A DNA stretch of 24,110 nt. Source: Terrimesophilobacter sp036833635. GTDB lineage: Bacteria; Actinomycetota; Actinomycetes; Actinomycetales; Microbacteriaceae. A model generated the notes under the pieces. The model did not search any database. It was given only the letters and a program-made list of their open reading frames with translations, and was not told the DNA's origin. Numbering within the stretch: the first letter of the stretch is position 1; the number at the start of each line of letters is the position of its first letter. The DNA lies in NCBI GenBank assembly GCA_036833635.1, contig DAITPJ010000029.1, positions 1-24,110 of the forward strand. The letters run 5' to 3'. The translations under genes and the position numbers were made by a program. Positions 14,288-21,168 of the stretch are shown here, in pieces.

Positions 14288-16504
14288 GTGGGTTCCCCCG
14301 AACTGGAGCGTGAACGCGAGTACGTCGGCATGCTGTACCGCCGGCTCGATGAGCTCCAGCGCGAGGCCGAGGAGCAGTTGGGGACGGTGCGCGCCCAGAG
14401 CGTCGGCGGAGGCCATCAGGCCAGAAGCGAACGCGACAGCTTCGCTCGTCTCTACGAGGACCGCATCGTCCAACTGAGGGATGTCGGGGAGCGTCTCGCG
14501 TTCGGGCGGCTCTCGGCCGACGGCGACCATGGTGAGCTCGTGCACCGCTACATCGGACGCATCGGCCTTCGCGATGCGGATCGCCAGCCCATCCTGCTCG
14601 ACTGGCGCGTCCCCCAGGCGAGCGCGTTCTACCAGGCGACCGCGAAGACTCCCATGGGGGCCCGCGCCCGTCGGCACCTCATCTCCCAGGGCAAGACGCT
14701 CATCCGCATCGAGGATGAGATCTTCGACCCCGACCTGCTCGACGCCACCGGGATGCAGCTGCAGGGCGAGGGCGCGTTGCTCGCGGCGCTCTCCGCGCAG
14801 CGCACGGGGCGGATGTCCGACATCGTCGCGACGATCCAGGCCGAGCAGGACCGCATCATCCGCTCGGAACTTCGCGGCATCCTCGTCGTGCAGGGCGGGC
14901 CTGGCACCGGCAAGACCGCCGTCGCGCTGCATCGCGCCGCCTACCTCCTGTATTCGCACCGCGAGCGGCTGCGCTCGAGCGGCGTGCTCATCGTCGGCCC
15001 GTCCCGGTCGTTCCTGCAGTACATCGAGGCCGTGCTGCCGTCGCTCGGCGAGTCGGGCGTCGTGCTCGCGAGCGTCGGGCAGCTCTTCCCCGGCGTCGAG
15101 GCGACCGCGGACGACGAGCCGGCCGTCGCCGGGCTCAAGGGGCGTACCCGAATGGCAGCGCTTCTCGCACGTGCGGTCGCGTCGCGCCAGCGCGTTCCGG
15201 ATGCGCCGCAGTCGCTCGAGGTCAACGGCGAGACGGTCGTCCTGGAGCCCGACCTCGTCGCGACGGCGATCGCGAGGGCGCGTGAAACCGGTCGGCCGCA
15301 CAACGAGGCGCGGCTCGTCTTCGTGAAGAACGCCCTCACCGCGCTCACCCGCAGGCTCGCTGGGCAACTGCGCGATCAGGGGAACTCGATCGACGACTCG
15401 GACCTCACGATGCTGCGCGAAGACCTGAGGACGGCGAGCGATGTGCGGATCGCCCTCAACACCGCGTGGCTCCCGCTCACGCCGCAGAAGCTCCTCCAGG
15501 ACCTCTACGCCCGCCCGCAGTGGCTCGCGGACCTGACCCCGGACTGGAGCGCGGAGGAGCGCGCCCTGCTGCGTCGCGAGCGCTCCGCGCCCTTCACGAT
15601 CTCCGATGTCCCGCTCCTCGACGAGGCCGCGGAGCTGCTCGGCGAGCCGCCCCAGCAGGACGCCGCAGCGCGGCGGGCGGCCAAGCAGCAACGCAAACGC
15701 GACATCGAGAACGCCGAGCAGGCGATCGCCAACATGGGCGTCGGCGGGATCGTCGACGCGAAACGGCTCGCGGAGGGCTTCGCCGAGTTCGCCGACGCCG
15801 GCACGACAGCCGAGCGCGCCGCCGCGGACCGCACCTGGGCGTACGGCCACATCGTCGTCGACGAGGCGCAGGAGCTCTCACCCATGCAGTGGCGGCTGCT
15901 CCTGCGGCGCGGTCCGAGTCGCTCGTTCACGATCGTGGGCGACATCGCCCAAGCCGCCGCAGCATCCGCCGCCGAGACCTGGGAGCATGCTCTCGCACCG
16001 CTCATTGGTCGGGGTGCCAAGGGCGACCGCTGGCGCCACGAGGAGCTGACCGTCAACTACCGCACGCCCGCGCAGATCACGGCGGCTGCCGAGTCGATGG
16101 CCCTCGCGCATGGGCTCCCCGTCACCCGGTCGGTCTCCGTGCGCGAGAGCGAGTGGCCGATCGAGTCGGTGCCGGATGCGGCATCCGCCGTTCGTCTCGC
16201 GCTGGAAGTCGAAGGCACGATCGCGGTCATCGCCGCCCGCGACCGCCTCCCCGGCCTGCACGAGTCGCTCAGGGCGGAGTTCGGCGACCGGGTCGGGCTT
16301 GGCGCGGATGGGCTCTCCGCCGACATCACGGTCCTGAGCGCGCAGGAGGCCAAAGGCCTCGAGTTCGACTCCGTCGTGATCGTCGATCCGGCCGCGATCG
16401 TCGCAGAGTCCGCGAGGGGTGCCGCCTCCCTCTACGTCGCGATGACACGGCCGACCCAGCGGCTCGTATTCGCGGAAGTCGGCGAGGCGCCGGCTGGGCT
16501 TTGA
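14288..16504 (+). CDS. helD: HelD-like RNA polymerase-associated helicase/ATPase
   Basis: This 738-residue superfamily 1 ATPase belongs to the HelD group, which binds RNA polymerase and recycles stalled complexes. The N-terminal ~60 residues form a charged coiled coil (ELEREREYVGMLYRRLDELQ), the part that in HelD enters the polymerase secondary channel. A family-specific segment (GRIGLRDADRQPILLDWRVP) follows. Walker A GGPGTGKT is at 203-210 and Walker B DEAQ at 525-528. GDIAQAAAASAAETWEHAL (motif III region) and the motif VI stretch SLYVAMTRPTQRLVF close the protein. The usual 1A/1B and 2A core is split by a long helical insertion, as in HelD. Some actinobacterial relatives (HelR) give rifamycin tolerance; I cannot tell that subtype here. 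Its 3' end is duplicated at 18015-18511. Confidence 0.9.
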   Translation: MGSPELEREREYVGMLYRRLDELQREAEEQLGTVRAQSVGGGHQARSERDSFARLYEDRIVQLRDVGERLAFGRLSADGDHGELVHRYIGRIGLRDADRQPILLDWRVPQASAFYQATAKTPMGARARRHLISQGKTLIRIEDEIFDPDLLDATGMQLQGEGALLAALSAQRTGRMSDIVATIQAEQDRIIRSELRGILVVQGGPGTGKTAVALHRAAYLLYSHRERLRSSGVLIVGPSRSFLQYIEAVLPSLGESGVVLASVGQLFPGVEATADDEPAVAGLKGRTRMAALLARAVASRQRVPDAPQSLEVNGETVVLEPDLVATAIARARETGRPHNEARLVFVKNALTALTRRLAGQLRDQGNSIDDSDLTMLREDLRTASDVRIALNTAWLPLTPQKLLQDLYARPQWLADLTPDWSAEERALLRRERSAPFTISDVPLLDEAAELLGEPPQQDAAARRAAKQQRKRDIENAEQAIANMGVGGIVDAKRLAEGFAEFADAGTTAERAAADRTWAYGHIVVDEAQELSPMQWRLLLRRGPSRSFTIVGDIAQAAAASAAETWEHALAPLIGRGAKGDRWRHEELTVNYRTPAQITAAAESMALAHGLPVTRSVSVRESEWPIESVPDAASAVRLALEVEGTIAVIAARDRLPGLHESLRAEFGDRVGLGADGLSADITVLSAQEAKGLEFDSVVIVDPAAIVAESARGAASLYVAMTRPTQRLVFAEVGEAPAGL
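16295..16363 (+). repeat. 69-bp direct repeat, copy 1 (in helD)
   Basis: Identical base for base to 18326-18394, while the flanking duplicated sequence is clearly diverged. It encodes the GLGADGLSADITVLSAQEAK region before motif V/VI. Confidence 0.95.
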
Positions 16505-16576
16505 GGGCGATATTGGCCACCGAAGCCGGAGCGATTGCAACAGCCCCTTCATGTTGCAGGGCGGTTTGGAATGCCA

Positions 16577-16605
16577 TTGACAAACAGTCATCTCAAGAGG
16601 ATGGT
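16577..16605 (+). promoter_or_regulatory. Candidate promoter for the first exported-protein gene
   Basis: A consensus TTGACA (16577-16582) is followed by 17 nt and GATGGT (16600-16605). The predicted start near 16612 leaves a leader of about 55 nt with GAGGAG 8 nt before the ATG. It lies in the AT-richer stretch (about 48% GC in 16561-16680). Confidence 0.45.
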
Positions 16606-16666
16606 GGAAGGCAAGTGGTTACCCGAGACCTTCTCTCTTAATTGGCAAACTTGAGGAGCCGGGAAA

Positions 16667-17461
16667 ATGAACTACAAGCCAGTTTCAATGGCCGTTGCAG
16701 TTTTCGCGGCCACCTCGGTCGCTCTCTCGCTGGGAGGGGCGGCAACCGCGTCGATGCCTGCATCTTCGGAAAGCATCTCGGCCGAACTGCCGATCAGCAG
16801 CATCAGCGTCCAACAAGAATTCGAGCACCAACTCGAGACTTTCCTGCGGGCCCACCACGAGCCAGCGCCGCTGGCCGCGGACGCGACAATGGAAGAGCAG
16901 AATGGCTTTGCGAAGACCGCCTACGACTTCTGGAAGTCAGTGCCATGGGAGGCTGTCGCCGGGCAGTGGGGCTGCCTGCTAGGAAATGTCGGAGTAACGT
17001 ATCTCCCCGCCGACAGGCACGGCGTGGTTACCGCAGCATACGGGACAATCATTCACTGCGGGAAGGGAGTTGCCGCGATTGACCCCGATCTGATCTCAGA
17101 GCCACGTACCAAGACGTCGCTTCTCTCAGAGCGGGCGGCGCAAGGCCAGAACCTCGGCCCGCTGTACCTTGAATGGTGTAGTACCCAAGGGAACGCGCAG
17201 CTGTGCTTGCTAAATCCTCAATATACGATCAAGGCAAGGACGCTCTGGCTTGGGGGCACGGTGACGGGCCAAGCGCGCCTCGGCGGCGTGAGCCCCAGTG
17301 GGCCGTGCCTGAATGGTTCGCTGGTCGCGATTACTCCGGTTGGAATCGGTGGTTATGGAACTATCTGGACCGCCTCAGCGCAGCAACTCGTCAACGGACG
17401 GTGGTCGAGCGCTTTCATCATTAGCGGTGGTGTCTACGGACGGTTCTGCGACTTCTTGTAA
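16667..17461 (+). CDS. Exported protein of unknown function (family copy A)
   Basis: I do not recognise this 264-residue protein. It begins with a typical Sec signal peptide: MNYKP, then the hydrophobic core VSMAVAVFAATSVALSL and a likely cleavage after ATAS. The mature part has six cysteines (GQWGC, IIHCG, LEWC, AQLC, SGPC, GRFC), which suits disulfides outside the cell. A conserved block, SVPWEAVAGQWGCLLG, then PADRHGVVTAAYGTIIHCG, is shared with the next gene. The C-terminal half is rich in glycine and beta-type sequence. The start is fixed by GAGGAG 8 nt upstream. GC content is lower than in the neighbours, and the gene sits between an intact helD and a decayed helD fragment, suggesting horizontal acquisition. 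No catalytic motif is visible. Confidence 0.85.
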   Translation: MNYKPVSMAVAVFAATSVALSLGGAATASMPASSESISAELPISSISVQQEFEHQLETFLRAHHEPAPLAADATMEEQNGFAKTAYDFWKSVPWEAVAGQWGCLLGNVGVTYLPADRHGVVTAAYGTIIHCGKGVAAIDPDLISEPRTKTSLLSERAAQGQNLGPLYLEWCSTQGNAQLCLLNPQYTIKARTLWLGGTVTGQARLGGVSPSGPCLNGSLVAITPVGIGGYGTIWTASAQQLVNGRWSSAFIISGGVYGRFCDFL

Positions 17462-17517
17462 GCAGGGCGCCATCCGTTCGGGTCGACCCTTGGAAACGAT
17501 GGAAAGTGATGTAGCTG

Positions 17518-17991
17518 ATGAACGCGAAGAGAACGGGCGGCGTGGCGCTCGCTGTGGCCGCCCTGACCGGCGTGGTCCTCGCGACGGCACTCGTCGCTTT
17601 CGCCCGTAGTTCGCAAGATGTTTTGCCTATCCCCGATCGGGCGACCCAGCTCGACTTCGAGCAGCAGGTCGAAGATTTCCTCGCTGGCAATCCTGGCCCC
17701 GTGCAGACCCACGCGAAGGACGGAACCATCGCATCGCTGAACTCATTCTACGAAGCTGAGGTCCTGTGGTGGGACGCCATCCCTTGGGAAGCGGTCGTCG
17801 GCCAGTGGGGTTGTGCCCTGGGAAGCTACGAGGCGAGCTTCAACCCGGCAGATTCGAGTGGTGTCATCACTGCGGGGTATGGGGTCATTGCCGATTGTGG
17901 AAACGCACTTGACACGACCGGGATGGCGTGGGTAACGTCCCCTGTCACGCGTTCATCGGTCATTGATGGGCCTCCATTGCTGGGTGAGTAA
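17518..17991 (+). CDS. Truncated paralogue of the exported protein (copy B)
   Basis: This 157-residue relative of the preceding gene has a signal-anchor-like start (MNAKR, then GGVALAVAALTGVVLATALVAF). It shares DFEQQVEDFL, AIPWEAVVGQWGCALG and PADSSGVITAGYGVIADCG with copy A. It has only the first two of copy A's six mature-part cysteines and lacks the last ~100 residues. It ends at TAA about 25 bp before helD-like sequence begins, so the truncation coincides with a recombination junction. It lies 56 bp after copy A on the same strand, with GGAAAG upstream of the ATG, so it is probably in the same transcript. Whether it still makes a stable product is unknown. Confidence 0.7.
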   Translation: MNAKRTGGVALAVAALTGVVLATALVAFARSSQDVLPIPDRATQLDFEQQVEDFLAGNPGPVQTHAKDGTIASLNSFYEAEVLWWDAIPWEAVVGQWGCALGSYEASFNPADSSGVITAGYGVIADCGNALDTTGMAWVTSPVTRSSVIDGPPLLGE

Positions 17992-18014
17992 CACATCCTT
18001 CTCTCGCGCACTCG

Positions 18015-18511
18015 ACTAACAGCCTTGCGCCGATCATCAGTCGAGGTGCGAAGGGCGACCGCTGGCGTTCGAAGAGCTGACCGTCAACTACCGCACGCCC
18101 GCCCAAATCGCGGTGGCCGCCGAGGCGATGGCCCTCGCGCACGGGCTTCCGGTCACCCGCTCGGTCTCCGTGCGCGAGAGCGAATGGCCGATCGAGTCGG
18201 TGCCGGATGCCGCATCCGCCGTTGGCCTCGGCCTCGAGGTCGACGGCACAGTCGCGGTCATTGCGGCGCGCAACCGCATCCCCGGTCTCCACGAGTCGCT
18301 CGCGAGGGAGTTCGGCGACCGGGCCGGGCTTGGCGCGGATGGGCTCTCCGCCGACATCACGGTCCTGAGCGCGCAGGAGGCCAAAGGCCTCGAGCCAGCC
18401 GCGATCGTCGCAGAGTCCGCGAGAGGTGCCGCCTCCCTCTATGTCGCGATGACGCGCCCGACCCAGCGGCTCGTGTTCGCCGAAGTCGGCCAGTTGCCCG
18501 CAGGACTCTAG
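18015..18511 (+). pseudogene. Decayed duplicate of the helD 3' end
   Basis: The sequence matches helD residues from about 567 to the C-terminus. Relative to the intact copy it has lost one base near 18067-18071 (TGGCGTTCGAAG versus TGGCGCCACGAGG). This shifts the frame and brings in a TGA at 18078-18080. It has also lost 24 bp after 18394, in frame, removing FDSVVIVD. The rest stays open to TAG 18509-18511 and still reads SVSVRESEWPIESVPDAAS and SLYVAMTRPTQRLVFAEVG. It has no promoter, ATPase motifs or N-terminal part, so it cannot encode a working helicase. The similarity ends exactly at the stop codon, 24 bp before the convergent membrane protein gene. Confidence 0.9.
18326..18394 (+). repeat. 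69-bp direct repeat, copy 2 (in helD fragment)
   Basis: Exact copy of 16295-16363, at a centre-to-centre distance of 2,031 bp. The 24-bp deletion in the fragment starts directly at its right edge. Confidence 0.95.
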
Positions 18512-18535
18512 CCGGGGTCACTCGCGCCCTGCAGA

Positions 18536-19597
18536 TCAGAAAGCGCGGAAGAACGGCAGCACGCTCACGACGGCATAGATCGCGACACCGATGAGGACCA
18601 CGATGGTACCCACCGAGAGGCCCCTCCGCAGGCGCCGACCCTGTGGGGCGACGATGTTGGCCGCCATCCGCGCCCCGAGCGGCGCACCGCTCGCCGCGGC
18701 AACGGCGCCACTCACGACCTTCGCGTCGGCGTAGAGCTCGGTGCGGTCGAGGGTCTTCTCTCCGACCGTGTCGATGATCCGGAATACGCGCGAGAGCGCT
18801 CGGGGGTCGGAGAGGTCGAAGGTTCGTGCCGAGTAGAGGAACATCCAGTCATCGATGATCTCGACGTCGAAGAGGCCCGCCTCGTCTATGAGCCTCGCCA
18901 TGAGGTCGGGGGTGAAGACGTAGAGGGCATCGCGCTCGTACTCCCTGGGGCAGTAGAGCGTGAAGTGGCGGTCGAAGTCCCCCTCGAGGGAGAGTACCTG
19001 GCTGCGTGAGAAGCTCACCGGAAGGTTCGTGCCGAGGAAGTTGTTGGCCTTCGCGTCGAGGATCATGTGCGGAAGCATCCGGCCGAGCTTGACCGCCACG
19101 TAGCCCCAGTTGTGCGTCGTGCGATTCTTTCCCGACCCGGTCGTGTAGCGCAGGTTGCCGACATCGAGGTAGCGCTCACCCTGGCGGTAGAGCTGCTCGG
19201 GCACGACCCTTGCGTTACCGACGCCGAAGATCGCACCGGGGTAGGCGGGCACCGGGGCGTTCGCGACGAAGACGAGCCCGTTGGCCCGCGCGAAGCGGCT
19301 GAGGCGCAGCCATCGGGTCCAGGTCGCGCGCGCGGCGAGCCACCGCAGGGCGATGACCGCAGCAATGGCGACCGCCACGAACAGCGCGAACACGATCGAG
19401 CCGGACGAGTTGGCCGAGGCGCGGGACGCGAGACCGCTCGCAATGACGCCCACGAGCATCGCCACACCGACGAGCGCGAAGGCGGCGATGACGATCATGA
19501 TGGCGGCGGAAGGCGCTGCTCCCCGCTCACGGCGGAACGCCTCCAGCTCGGCCCTTGTGACGGGCGACGTGAGAGGAGCGAAGTCGAGGGAGGTCAC
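18536..19597 (-). CDS. Three-TM membrane protein of unknown function
   Basis: This is a 353-residue protein. Two N-terminal helices (AAIMIVIAAFALVGVAMLVG and IVFALFVAVAIAAVIALRWL) are followed by a large soluble domain and one C-terminal helix (VGTIVVLIGVAIYAVVSVLP). The soluble part contains YTTGSGKNRTTHNWGYVAVK, NFLGTNLPVSFSRSQVLSLE, LYCPREYERDALYVFTPDLM and DDWMFLYSAR. I recognise this only as a type of conserved hypothetical protein of actinobacteria, without an assigned function. The GTG at 19597 is chosen because TACGAT ends 6 nt upstream; the open frame beyond it is a shadow of the acyl-CoA dehydrogenase gene. It is divergent from that gene across 63 bp. Confidence 0.82.
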   Translation of the reverse strand: MTSLDFAPLTSPVTRAELEAFRRERGAAPSAAIMIVIAAFALVGVAMLVGVIASGLASRASANSSGSIVFALFVAVAIAAVIALRWLAARATWTRWLRLSRFARANGLVFVANAPVPAYPGAIFGVGNARVVPEQLYRQGERYLDVGNLRYTTGSGKNRTTHNWGYVAVKLGRMLPHMILDAKANNFLGTNLPVSFSRSQVLSLEGDFDRHFTLYCPREYERDALYVFTPDLMARLIDEAGLFDVEIIDDWMFLYSARTFDLSDPRALSRVFRIIDTVGEKTLDRTELYADAKVVSGAVAAASGAPLGARMAANIVAPQGRRLRRGLSVGTIVVLIGVAIYAVVSVLPFFRAF

Positions 19598-19603
19598 TCG
19601 GGA

Positions 19604-19609
19604 ATCGTA
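19604..19609 (-). promoter_or_regulatory. Candidate -10 box for the three-TM protein gene (leaderless)
   Basis: TACGAT on the minus strand, then 6 nt (TCCCGA) and the GTG at 19597, with no Shine-Dalgarno sequence. Confidence 0.5.
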
Positions 19610-19660
19610 TCGGGCACTCCCGGCCGGACTTGCGTCCTCGTCCCGTGGCATCCTTGAGGT

Positions 19661-20806
19661 GTGACCATCCTGAGCGACGACCTTCTGGAGACCATCCGCT
19701 CGCGAGCGGCGGGCTACGACCGCGACAACGCCTTCTTCACGGAGGATCTCGACGACCTGCGTGCTGCGGGCTACCTCACGGCGCTCGTGCCGAAGGAGCT
19801 CGGCGGGCTCGGCCTCTCGCTGCGCGAGGTCGTCCACGAGCAGATCCGGCTCGCGGCAGCGGCGCCCTCGACGGCGCTCGCGGTCAACATGCACCTCGTC
19901 TGGAACGGCGTCGCGAAGACGATGCTCGACCGGGGCGACGCGGCGCTCGAGTTCGTGCTCCGCGAGTCGGCGGCCGGCGAACTCTACGCGCTCGCGATCA
20001 GTGAGGCGGGCAACGACCTCGTCCTCTTCGGCAGTACGACGGATGCCGTGCCCCAGCCCGACGGCGGGTACGAATTCACGGGCACCAAGATCTTCACGAG
20101 CCTCTCCCCGGCCTGGACGCGCCTCGGCCTCTTCGGGCTCGACAGCACGTCGACGGATGCGCCCAAGCTTGTCCACGCCGTCATCGCCCGTGACGCCCCG
20201 GGCATCACGATCATCGAGGACTGGGACACGCTCGGCATGCGGGCGTCGCAGAGCAACAGCACGCGGCTCGAGAAGGTCCGCGCCGAGCCGGCAAGGATCA
20301 TCCGCCGACTCGATCCCGGCCCCAACCCCGACCTGCTCATCTTCTCGATCTTCGCCAACTTCGAGATCCTGCTCTCCGCGGTCTACACGGGCATCGGCCA
20401 GCGTGCGCTCGAGCTCGCCGTCCAGAACGCGACGAAGCGCACATCCGCGAAGAACGAGGGAGCAGCGAAGTCGCTCGATCCGGATGTCCGCTGGAAGATT
20501 GCGGATGCGGCCATCGCCTTCGATGCGATCCTCCCGCAACTCGATGCTCTCGCCGGCGACGTCGACGATCGCGTCGACCGGGGGGACCAGTGGTTCCGCG
20601 CCCTCGTCGGACTCAAGATCCGTGCAACCGAGACCGCCCAGTTCGTTGTGAACCAGGCGGTGCGGGTCTCGGGCGGGGCGACCTACTTCACCGGGAGCGA
20701 GCTCGGCCGACTGTACCGCGACGTGCTCGCGGGCGGATTCCACCCGAGCAACGAGGACTCCGCACACGCAACCGTCGCGACGGCGCTCCTCGGTCCGCTG
20801 CCGTAG
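19661..20806 (+). CDS. Acyl-CoA dehydrogenase-superfamily flavoenzyme
   Basis: This 381-residue enzyme has the ACAD fold. The N-terminal helical domain reads DDLRAAGYLTALVPKELGGL and SLREVVHEQIRLA. The FAD-binding middle strand region includes AISEAGNDLVLFG, YEFTGTKIFTSLSP and WDTLGMRASQSNST. The C-terminal helices end with VRVSGGATYFTGSELGRLYR and DVLAGGFHPSNEDSAHATVA. The YEGTNEI-type end of ordinary short- and medium-chain dehydrogenases is absent. The end is closer to the C-terminal type 2 subgroup, which includes flavin monooxygenase-like members, so the reaction could be oxidation or hydroxylation. The substrate is unknown and no partner genes are adjacent. The GTG start has no separated ribosome binding site; CATCCT ends 6 nt before it, suggesting a leaderless message. 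Confidence 0.85.
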   Translation: MTILSDDLLETIRSRAAGYDRDNAFFTEDLDDLRAAGYLTALVPKELGGLGLSLREVVHEQIRLAAAAPSTALAVNMHLVWNGVAKTMLDRGDAALEFVLRESAAGELYALAISEAGNDLVLFGSTTDAVPQPDGGYEFTGTKIFTSLSPAWTRLGLFGLDSTSTDAPKLVHAVIARDAPGITIIEDWDTLGMRASQSNSTRLEKVRAEPARIIRRLDPGPNPDLLIFSIFANFEILLSAVYTGIGQRALELAVQNATKRTSAKNEGAAKSLDPDVRWKIADAAIAFDAILPQLDALAGDVDDRVDRGDQWFRALVGLKIRATETAQFVVNQAVRVSGGATYFTGSELGRLYRDVLAGGFHPSNEDSAHATVATALLGPLP

Positions 20807-20863
20807 GTCGAGTAGCGCCCGTCGGCCGAGACGGCCGTCGGCGCTGGCACGGCTGCGCCTGCA

Positions 20864-20887
20864 GCGAAGGCGAGAAATCGCCTTCGC
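20864..20887. terminator. Hairpin terminator after the acyl-CoA dehydrogenase gene
   Basis: A perfect 10-bp stem (GCGAAGGCGA with TCGCCTTCGC) closes a GAAA tetraloop. There is no U-tract, as is usual in high-GC actinobacteria. It lies 57 bp after the stop codon. Confidence 0.7.
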
Positions 20888-20910
20888 CCCTAGCTCCAGC
20901 GCGCCCACAG

Positions 20911-20958
20911 ACTCATCGCCCGGTGCGGCACTTGGTGCGGCTCTTCCGGGCGATGAGT
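20911..20958. repeat. 13-bp inverted repeat with repeated loop motif
   Basis: ACTCATCGCCCGG (20911-20923) is the exact reverse complement of 20946-20958. The 22-nt loop contains TGCGGC twice. It belongs to the 355-bp spacer between the acyl-CoA dehydrogenase and NERD genes. Apart from this, the preceding hairpin and the short frame at 21127, I see no gene, RNA or clear promoter in that spacer. It could be a second terminator or a structured 5' region. Confidence 0.65.
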
Positions 20959-21126
20959 TGTTCTACATCCAGAGTGCGCCGCATGGCGCGATCCGTCAAG
21001 ACCCTTTACTGCACAGCACGACCGCGTCGTTGCGCTGTCGGCCCCCGAGCAGGCGTTACCACTTCTGGGGGTCCCGGCGCCCGGATCGAGAAGCTACCGT
21101 CGAAGCAGGCGCCCGGGGGTGGGCAC

Positions 21127-21168
21127 ATGTTTTTCGACGACATCGACCAGGGGGTCATCGCGTGCTGA
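21127..21168 (+). CDS. Possible 13-codon leader frame upstream of the NERD gene
   Basis: ATG 21127 opens MFFDDIDQGVIAC, and its TGA at 21166-21168 overlaps the first codons of the NERD gene (GTG at 21162). A G-rich run (CGGGGGTGGG) lies just upstream of the ATG. The overlap would allow translational coupling. So short a frame can easily arise by chance. Confidence 0.25.
   Translation: MFFDDIDQGVIAC

Noticed and set aside
16536..16558. Hairpin TGCAACA/TGTTGCA after helD as a terminator
   Set aside because: The stem is only 7 bp, with a 9-nt loop and no U-tract. It is weaker than the other hairpins here and may be chance.
16505..18014. Insertion sequence or transposon as the source of the cargo
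   Set aside because: There is no transposase frame and I noticed no terminal inverted repeats. The flanking repeats are long diverged gene segments, not short target duplications.
18113..18511. Treating the helD fragment's open frame as a functional 132-residue protein
   Set aside because: It lacks both Walker motifs, a promoter and a ribosome binding site. It is better explained as a remnant.
18536..20908. 790-codon minus-strand frame spanning the three-TM protein and the acyl-CoA dehydrogenase region
   Set aside because: Only the part from 19597 down has real protein character. The remainder is antisense to a clear flavoenzyme gene.
20958..21161. N-terminal extension of the NERD protein
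   Set aside because: It is low-complexity basic sequence running through the hairpin-rich spacer, and a better GTG with a G-rich site lies at 21162.
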